Positions 58,439-64,000 of a DNA stretch of 64,000 nucleotides are shown here, piece by piece. The notes under the pieces are model-generated. The model saw only the letters and a program-made list of their open reading frames with translations, did not search any database and was not told where the DNA came from. This DNA is from Blautia parvula (GTDB lineage Bacteria > Bacillota > Clostridia > Lachnospirales > Lachnospiraceae): contig NZ_CP084061.1 of the NCBI RefSeq assembly GCF_020215665.1, positions 3,256,001 to 3,320,000 on the forward strand, read 5' to 3'. Within the stretch, counting starts at the first letter, position 1, and the number at the start of each line of letters is the position of its first letter. A program made the translations under genes and the position numbers.

Positions 58439-59478
58439 TATTTGTCACCTCCCTGGTTCTGAAAGGATTTGATAACCTTTACGATATTTAAGGAAGCCGG
58501 GCATTTTTCCACACATCTGCCGCAGCCTACACAGGAATACATCCCGTCGTTGTTTGCCGGGAAATATACCAGTTTATGCATAAATCTCTGACGGAAACGC
58601 TGCATCTGGCTCGTACGGTTGTTCCCGTGTGCCATCATGGTGAAATCCGAGTACATGCAGGAATCCCAGCAGCGGTATCTCTTGATTCCGTGGCCTGTGT
58701 CGTAGTCCTTGATGTCATAGCACTGGCAGGTTGGACATACAAAGGTACAGGTTCCGCACGCCAGACATGGCTTGTACAGTTCTTCCCAGAGTTCTGAATT
58801 GAATTTTTCGTTTAATGCCTCCCCGTTCCATCCTTCCAGGGAAAGATTGGAGTAAGGCAGCTTCTCAACGATTCCGCGGATGGATGCTTTCTCTTCCTCC
58901 ACTTTCTTCTCGTCCTCAGCGTCTGCCTCAGCAAGAAGGCTTTCTGCAGATTTCGTAAGGGCATCTCCCTTTTCTGTGAGGGATTTCCAGTAAAGCTCCT
59001 CGCCTGTCATCCACACAGCCACATCTGCCACCGGCTCTGCACAGTCTGCGCCAAACACTTTACAGAAGCAGGTCTCTTCCGGCTCATGGCATGCCATAGC
59101 CACAATAGTACCGTGCTCACGCCTTGCCGCATAGAAAGAGTCTACCGGGTCAGCTAAAAATACTTTATCTAAAACCTCCACACCTTTCACATCGCAGGCC
59201 TTCATTCCAAATACCACAAAATCCTGCTCTTTCAGTGCTTCCGGTTCAACTGTCAGCTTTTTTCCGTCCTTTCTGCAGGTATACAGATCCTCACTCTGGG
59301 GGAAGAACGCGTCTTTTGGAGATTTCACCGTCTTCAGTGTATCAAGATCCACCTCCGCGTCCTCGCTCCATGCTCTGAAGTTCACCTGTCCGCTCACTTT
59401 TACAGGAAGGTATAATTCCCGGGAGCCGGCGATCAACTGGAATAATGCCGCCAGATTTTCTTTTGCTATCTTATACAT
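58438..59478 (-). CDS. flxB: FlxB-type 4Fe-4S electron-transfer subunit (AsrA-like)
   Basis: A 346-residue protein with two C-terminal ferredoxin-type clusters (CLACGTCTFVCPTCQC about residue 238 and CVGCGRCVEKCPAS about 316) and an N-terminal AsrA-like domain (FVVFGMKACDVKGVEVLDKV, CHEPEETCFC). It has a 35-residue acidic helical insertion (LLAEADAEDEKKVEEEKAS) not seen in AsrA. It should pass electrons from FlxA toward HdrA. The RBS is AAGGGG; the gap to flxC is three bases. Confidence 0.86.
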   Translation of the reverse strand: MYKIAKENLAALFQLIAGSRELYLPVKVSGQVNFRAWSEDAEVDLDTLKTVKSPKDAFFPQSEDLYTCRKDGKKLTVEPEALKEQDFVVFGMKACDVKGVEVLDKVFLADPVDSFYAARREHGTIVAMACHEPEETCFCKVFGADCAEPVADVAVWMTGEELYWKSLTEKGDALTKSAESLLAEADAEDEKKVEEEKASIRGIVEKLPYSNLSLEGWNGEALNEKFNSELWEELYKPCLACGTCTFVCPTCQCYDIKDYDTGHGIKRYRCWDSCMYSDFTMMAHGNNRTSQMQRFRQRFMHKLVYFPANNDGMYSCVGCGRCVEKCPASLNIVKVIKSFQNQGGDK

Positions 59479-59481
59479 ACA

Positions 59482-60456
59482 TTATCCCCTTTCTGCCACA
59501 ATGCCTGGCTCTACGTCATCAAAGGTAAAGTCTGTCAGCGGTCCTCTGGAATCTGTGTCTTCACCGGCCTGATATTCTCCGTAGAACTCATTGATGTCCT
59601 TGATGAATTTCCGGTTGAACAGATGAAGGGGGATTCCCTGGGGACATACACGGCTGCACTCTCCGCAGTCTGTACAGCGTCCTGCCACATGGAAAGCACG
59701 GATGATGTGGAACATCTTCTCTTCAAAGGAGTCCACATTAGCTTTCTGGGAACTGTCAAACTTGTTGCTGTCAAATACACATTTTCTGCAGCTGCATGCA
59801 GGACATACGTTTCTGCAGGCATTGCAGCGGATACATTTGCTTAACTCCTTCTGGAAAAACGCAAATTTCTCCTCCGGGCTCATGGCCTCAATGGCAGCCA
59901 CACTGTCAAAACGCTCTGCGTCTTTTGTCTCTTTTGATTCTCCGATCAGCTCATCGTATATCTTATGCTCTTTGCCTTTGCATACATGGCATCTCTCCAG
60001 CATGGCATCTGCATAGGAACAGGTCTTCTCTCCGTAGAGGGTCTGTATGGTCAGGGTATCTGCCCCATCTGTGATCTCGGCGCCGGAAATACTCTCGATT
60101 CCCTTGATCCCCATACCTTTGATCTTTTCAATATCCAGCTTGCCTTTGCAGCCCACACCGATAATATAGGCTTTTTCCCTGTCCACCCTGTGCTCCTTGA
60201 TGAGCTGGTTAAAGCTGTAGGTATCACACGGTTTCAGGCATACCAGGGTCTTTCCCTCCAGTTTGGAGGCTTCAATCATATATTTGCTTAAATTGGCTCC
60301 GCAGAATCCGTTGTATACGAAATTCTCAAAGTCCTCTTCTTTTTCAAAATATGCCGGTTCCGGATTGTAAGGCAGGTCTCCCGCTTTCCAGCCGAGAACA
60401 CGGGCTACGGTACCGTCCGCTAACAGCTCTTTTGCACGGTTAATCAATTCCTGCAT
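59482..60456 (-). CDS. flxC: FlxC-type iron-sulfur subunit (FrhB/FdhB-like)
   Basis: A 324-residue iron-sulfur protein. N-terminal half resembles the FrhB/FdhB fold (LVCLKPCDTYSFNQLIKEH, AYIIGVGCKGK, ERCHVCKGKEH); the C-terminal half has two clusters (CIRCNACRNVCPACSCRKC and CTDCGECSRVCPQGIPLHLF). This matches FlxC of flavin-oxidoreductase modules associated with HdrABC. The ATG overlaps the mvhD-like gene by 13 bases and has GGAGGATTTG upstream. Confidence 0.84.
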   Translation of the reverse strand: MQELINRAKELLADGTVARVLGWKAGDLPYNPEPAYFEKEEDFENFVYNGFCGANLSKYMIEASKLEGKTLVCLKPCDTYSFNQLIKEHRVDREKAYIIGVGCKGKLDIEKIKGMGIKGIESISGAEITDGADTLTIQTLYGEKTCSYADAMLERCHVCKGKEHKIYDELIGESKETKDAERFDSVAAIEAMSPEEKFAFFQKELSKCIRCNACRNVCPACSCRKCVFDSNKFDSSQKANVDSFEEKMFHIIRAFHVAGRCTDCGECSRVCPQGIPLHLFNRKFIKDINEFYGEYQAGEDTDSRGPLTDFTFDDVEPGIVAERG

Positions 60457-60887
60457 CTCAAATCCTCCAATCTTACGTTTTTGCCCAGAGAGCGGACTTT
60501 TTCCACAAACTCATTCATGGTAGTGGAGAATTTGACACCCTCTGCGGCTGACACCCATTCCACACGGGTACGTCCGTTTTCCACGCCGATATAATCCAGC
60601 ATGGAGAATAAAAGTGTCATACGCCTTCTGGCATAGTAGTTTCCTGTGCTGTAGTGGCAGTCTCCCGGATGGCATCCGCAGAGGATCACACCGTCCGCAC
60701 CTTTCTCAAATGCTCTCAGGATGAACATGGGATTTACACGGCAGGAACATGGCACACGGATGATCTTCACATCTGCAGGATAGGAAAGGCGGCTGCTTCC
60801 GGCCAGATCCGCACCTGCATAACTGCACCAGTTACAGCAGAATGCCACAATTTTAGGTCTGAATTCTTCCTTTGTTTCTATCGACAT
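60444..60887 (-). CDS. mvhD: MvhD/FlxD-type [2Fe-2S] linker protein
   Basis: A 147-residue protein of the MvhD family that bridges HdrA to an electron-donating module. Cluster-ligand segments are visible: FCCNWCSYAGADLAG, RVPCSCRVNP and LCGCHPGDCHY. The start is the ATG at 60887, inside the 3' end of hdrA (10-base overlap), with GGAGGTGG upstream; the longer frame is not credible. It is followed by flxC with overlap. Confidence 0.92.
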   Translation of the reverse strand: MSIETKEEFRPKIVAFCCNWCSYAGADLAGSSRLSYPADVKIIRVPCSCRVNPMFILRAFEKGADGVILCGCHPGDCHYSTGNYYARRRMTLLFSMLDYIGVENGRTRVEWVSAAEGVKFSTTMNEFVEKVRSLGKNVRLEDLRCRN

Positions 60888-62866
60888 ATTGCATCCACCT
60901 CCGCTATGATCTGTCTGTTCGAGAATCCCTGTAAGTCCATGGCTCCTGACGGGCAGGCAACGGTACAGGCTCCGCATCCCTGGCAAAGCGCATTGTTCAC
61001 AACTGCGATACGGCGTGTCTCACGGATTCCGTGGTCATTCACCTCTTTGTCCTCGTAAGTGATGGCACCGTACGGGCACACATTTTCACAGGTGGAACAT
61101 CCGTTGCAGAGAAGTTCGTCGGATTTGGCTGTACATGGGTTTGTCATCAGCTTGTCTTTTGCAAGAAGCCCGATGGCTTTCACTGCCGCTGCTCCTGCCT
61201 GGGAAACAGTCTCAGGTATGTCCTTGGGTCCCTGGCATACGCCTGACAGGAAGATACCTGCCGTTGGGGATTCCACGGGACGAAGCTTGGGATGTGCCTC
61301 GGTCAGGAAGTTGTTGGTATCTATGCTGGCTGTGAGCATGGTGGCAATCTTCCTTACAGAAGGATCCGGTTCAATGGCTGTAGCCAGAACCACCATATCT
61401 GCCTCCATGAGGATCTGCTTGTTATCAATGAGGTCAACGCCCTGTACTAATAACTGTCCGTTTGGCTGGGGAGCGACTTTACCCACCTGGCCTTTGATGT
61501 AGTTCACACCGTATTCCTCCACGGCTCTTCTGTAGAACTCATCAAAGTTTTTGCCCGGGGTACGGACATCAATGTAAAATACAGTCACGTTCACATCCGG
61601 ATATTTATCGCGGATCAGCATGGCGTGTTTTGCTGTGTACATACAGCATATCTTGGAGCAGTAGCTCTTTCCTCTCTTGTCCGCGCAGCGGCTTCCCACA
61701 CACTGGATAAACACCATATTCTTCGGCGCCTTCCCATCGGACATGCGTTCCAGATGGCCTTTGGTAGGTCCTGCTGCGTTCATGATACGCTCCAGCTCCA
61801 GGGATGTGATCACATCCTTGCTCTGGTTGTACGCATACTCATCGTAATTATCCAGCTTGATGGTGTCAAAACCGGTGGCAACTACAATGGCACCGTACTT
61901 CTCTGTAAGGATCTCGTCCTTCTGCTCATAATCAATGGCACCTGCCTGGCATACCTTGGCGCAGACACCGCATTTTCCTGTCTTGAACTTAATACAGTTC
62001 TCTCTGTCAATAACAGGAACATTGGGGATTGCCTGGGCAAACGGTGTGTAGATGGCGCTTCTTGTATTCAGGCCCCTGTTGAACTCATTGGAATTCTTCT
62101 TGGACGGGCATTTCTCCTGGCATACGCCGCAGCCTGTACATTTGTCCATATCCACACTTCTTGCTTTCTTGCGGATATCCACTGTAAAATCACCTACAAA
62201 GCCGGAAACCTTTTCCACCTCGCTGTATGTATAGATGTTGATCTTCTCATGAGCGGATGCCTCCACCATCTTAGGTGTCAGGATACAGGCAGAACAGTCC
62301 AGTGTAGGGAAGGTCTTGTCAAGCTGTGACATTCTTCCGCCGATACTGGGTGTCTTCTCCACAATATCCACTTCGTAACCCGCCTCTGCAATGTCAAGTG
62401 CGGTCTGGATACCTGCAATACCGCCGCCGATCACCAGGGCACGTTTTGTGACAAGGCTCTCGCCCGGCTTCAAGGACGCGTTCAAATTCACTTTCGCGAT
62501 TGCCGCTCTTGCAAGGATGACTGCCTTCTTGGTAGCCTCCTCCATATCCTTGTGGATCCAGGAACAATGTTCACGAATATTGGCGACTTCCACCATGTAT
62601 GGGTTTAATCCGGCTCTCTCCGCTGCCTTGCGGAAAGTGGTCTCGTGCATACGCGGTGAACAGGAACATACCACAAGTCCTGTCAGTTTTTCATTTTTGA
62701 TAGCCTCTGCGATTTTGGACTGTCCGGCTTCGGAACACATATACTGATAATCTTCCGCATGGACAACTCCCGGCTCCATTTTAGCCATTTCCACTACTTT
62801 TTTTACATCTACCGTAGCAGCGATGTTGCTGCCGCAATGACAGACGAATACACCTATTCTCTGCAC
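60878..62866 (-). CDS. hdrA: Heterodisulfide reductase subunit A-like bifurcating flavoprotein
   Basis: A 662-residue iron-sulfur flavoprotein, the likely site of electron bifurcation. N-terminal IGVFVCHCGSNI and VCSCSPRMH, FAD motif LVIGGGIAGIQTALD (about residue 145), the HdrA-specific LDCSACILTPKM, inserted ferredoxin motifs (CTGCGVCQEKCPSK, CGVCAKVCQAGA), a cysteine segment YCSKICCMYTAKHA, and two C-terminal clusters (CNGCSTCENVCPYG, CQGCGACTVACPSG). The start is GTG at 62866 with AGGAGGTGAGG upstream. Full-length single HdrA, not fused to HdrB or HdrC. Confidence 0.94.
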   Translation of the reverse strand: MQRIGVFVCHCGSNIAATVDVKKVVEMAKMEPGVVHAEDYQYMCSEAGQSKIAEAIKNEKLTGLVVCSCSPRMHETTFRKAAERAGLNPYMVEVANIREHCSWIHKDMEEATKKAVILARAAIAKVNLNASLKPGESLVTKRALVIGGGIAGIQTALDIAEAGYEVDIVEKTPSIGGRMSQLDKTFPTLDCSACILTPKMVEASAHEKINIYTYSEVEKVSGFVGDFTVDIRKKARSVDMDKCTGCGVCQEKCPSKKNSNEFNRGLNTRSAIYTPFAQAIPNVPVIDRENCIKFKTGKCGVCAKVCQAGAIDYEQKDEILTEKYGAIVVATGFDTIKLDNYDEYAYNQSKDVITSLELERIMNAAGPTKGHLERMSDGKAPKNMVFIQCVGSRCADKRGKSYCSKICCMYTAKHAMLIRDKYPDVNVTVFYIDVRTPGKNFDEFYRRAVEEYGVNYIKGQVGKVAPQPNGQLLVQGVDLIDNKQILMEADMVVLATAIEPDPSVRKIATMLTASIDTNNFLTEAHPKLRPVESPTAGIFLSGVCQGPKDIPETVSQAGAAAVKAIGLLAKDKLMTNPCTAKSDELLCNGCSTCENVCPYGAITYEDKEVNDHGIRETRRIAVVNNALCQGCGACTVACPSGAMDLQGFSNRQIIAEVDAICR

Positions 62867-62872
62867 TTAACC

Positions 62873-63262
62873 TCACCTCCTGTATCTTCTGAATGCACTG
62901 ACTAAAAGCTGCTGCGGAAGTTCCGGGTCCAAAAGCTCAGGGATTTCATCAGCCATCAGGTAATCCCCGCCCTTCTCGCGGACCACAAGCTGTCTTGCCG
63001 CATCAATGAGTTTGCCCGGTTTTACATCCCTTGGGCAGCGCTCCACGCATGCAAAGCAGGAAAGGCATTTCCAGAGAGATTTTGAGTTCACCAAAGACTC
63101 GATATCTTCATTCTGCACATAAGATACAAACTGATGGGGTTTGATGTCCATTTCATTGTAGGATGGACAGGATGCAGAACATTTGCCGCATTTCATACAT
63201 TTCAGCGGATTGACACCGCTGATTTCCTTAATCATTTCAGCCTGTTTTTTTGGAGTATTCAT
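62873..63262 (-). CDS. hdrC: Heterodisulfide reductase subunit C-like ferredoxin
   Basis: A 129-residue soluble protein with two 4Fe-4S motifs: CMKCGKCSASCPSY (about residue 22) and CLSCFACVERCPRD (about 66), the standard HdrC pattern without a membrane domain. It carries electrons between HdrA and HdrB. The ATG at 63262 has GAGGAGG ten bases upstream and overlaps the hdrB stop by four bases (ATGA). Confidence 0.92.
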   Translation of the reverse strand: MNTPKKQAEMIKEISGVNPLKCMKCGKCSASCPSYNEMDIKPHQFVSYVQNEDIESLVNSKSLWKCLSCFACVERCPRDVKPGKLIDAARQLVVREKGGDYLMADEIPELLDPELPQQLLVSAFRRYRR

Positions 63263-64000
63263 GCTTTTGCTACCTCCTCTTTCACGCCGAGAGCTTCTGC
63301 CAGAAGTTCTGTAAAATAGTATACCGGAAGTCTGCTGCCGCAAGTGCTCTTATTCAGGTTATACAGGCATAATGGACAGGCTGTGATCAGCATGTCAGCT
63401 CCAAATCCGGATGCGCTGTCCATGATCTTATCACACATGGTTTTTGACATCTCTTTTTCCTTCAGGGATATGTAGCCGCCGCAGCACTCGTTTCTGTACG
63501 GATAGATCACCGGCTCTGCACCGATGGCCCGGATGAAGTCCTCGATGATGGACGGATTCTCCGGATCGTCGAATTCCAGAAGCCCGCTTGGGCGAAGAAG
63601 CAGGCATCCGTAGTAAGCGCCTATCTTTTTGCCGGTAAGCGGAGCTGTCACTTTCTCCTTTAACGTGTCGAAACCTATGCGGTCACGGAGTACCTCCAGA
63701 AAATGGAGCACTGTCGTCTCACCTGCATAGGGTTCTTCTAACTGCATATAATTATTTGCTCTGGTGCGAATATCGTCTGCGTTCTTCATATCATCATTGA
63801 CACGTTTTATCACATGATGACAGGCAGAACAGAGTGTTACCAGATCCTGGCCTTTTTCTTTGGCCTCATTGAGAGCACGGACGGAAGAAAGTTTTGTGGC
63901 GATCTCGTCAGTGCCCAGCGGATAAACTCCGCCGCAGCACTGCCAGTTTTCAATTTCTTCCAGTTCAAATCCCAGTGCCCTTGCAGAAGCTCTGGCATAA
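63259..64000 (-). CDS. hdrB: Heterodisulfide reductase subunit B-like protein (partial, runs off window)
   Basis: The visible 247 residues lack the N-terminus, which lies beyond base 64000. Both CCG domains of HdrB are represented: CCGGVYPLG with CSACHHV in the first and CCGGYISL with CPLC in the second, which bind non-cubane 4Fe-4S clusters in HdrB. An internal GTG at 63813 gives a shorter open frame but is not the start, since the same frame stays open to the window edge and carries the first CCG motif. First visible gene of the Hdr-Flx-Frd-Fum operon. Confidence 0.92.
   Translation of the reverse strand, partial: YARASARALGFELEEIENWQCCGGVYPLGTDEIATKLSSVRALNEAKEKGQDLVTLCSACHHVIKRVNDDMKNADDIRTRANNYMQLEEPYAGETTVLHFLEVLRDRIGFDTLKEKVTAPLTGKKIGAYYGCLLLRPSGLLEFDDPENPSIIEDFIRAIGAEPVIYPYRNECCGGYISLKEKEMSKTMCDKIMDSASGFGADMLITACPLCLYNLNKSTCGSRLPVYYFTELLAEALGVKEEVAKA

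Noticed and set aside
63259-63813. Short hdrB starting at the internal GTG 63813
   Set aside because: The same frame is open to the window edge and encodes the first CCG motif, so the real start lies outside.

Overview
The window looks like a chromosomal segment of an anaerobic Gram-positive member of the Clostridia, most likely the Lachnospiraceae (a Blautia-like genome would fit, but the genus cannot be fixed from sequence alone). The reasons are strong AGGAGG-type ribosome binding sites, moderate GC content with AT-rich promoters of the TTGACA-17-TATAAT type, many small regulator-plus-effector units, AsrABC sulfite reductase, Hdr/Flx-type iron-sulfur modules and c-di-GMP proteins. No rRNA, CRISPR array, insertion sequence or prophage was seen. 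Four tRNA genes are present: Phe-GAA, Gly-GCC, Gly-TCC and Arg-ACG.

Layout. 1-5.7 kb: a GPH-type transporter with a uroporphyrinogen-decarboxylase-like protein, then glyA, tRNA-Phe, a frameshifted fumarylacetoacetate-hydrolase gene and an Lrp-type regulator. 5.9-8.1 kb: an agmatinase-type ureohydrolase, an M50 membrane protease and a DUF2798 protein. 8.4-12.5 kb: a catabolic unit (2-hydroxyacid dehydrogenase, RraA-like aldolase, GltS-like carrier) with an RpiR regulator and a palindromic operator. 12.6-15.4 kb: two tRNA-Gly, a DtxR regulator, a GT4 glycosyltransferase and a PlsC acyltransferase. 15.4-19.9 kb: a very large YhgE/Pip protein and a divergent TetR regulator, separated by 44-bp tandem repeats and a 209-bp hairpin element. 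20-28.7 kb: DUF975, PfkB kinase, XRE regulator, ferritin-Bfd pair, YeiH with LysR, FUSC with MarR, and AraC. 28.9-31.6 kb: uxuA and a fructuronate-reductase-type dehydrogenase.

31.6-44.3 kb: a YccF-containing operon under a manganese-type (yybP-ykoY) riboswitch, two c-di-GMP phosphodiesterase-type proteins flanking a MerR regulator, a duplicated GntR regulator, tRNA-Arg and an ABC-class ATPase. 44.4-47.2 kb: asrABC. 47.3-53.8 kb: an aldo/keto reductase with a zinc alcohol dehydrogenase, a TraX-like protein, an M23 peptidase, a decayed DUF3791/DUF3990 locus and a small PQ-loop-like membrane protein.

The right end (53.86-64.0 kb, minus strand, running off the window) is one tightly packed 11-gene operon: hdrB-hdrC-hdrA-mvhD/flxD-flxC-flxB-flxA, then a soluble fumarate reductase pair and a two-subunit class I fumarase. 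This arrangement suggests NADH-driven, flavin-based electron bifurcation with fumarate as the high-potential acceptor and ferredoxin as the low-potential acceptor, with fumarase supplying fumarate from malate. It is the strongest candidate here for an under-described system. The same window carries AsrA and AsrB, which are visible relatives of FlxB and FlxA. All function calls come from reading motifs and family knowledge; no database search was run.
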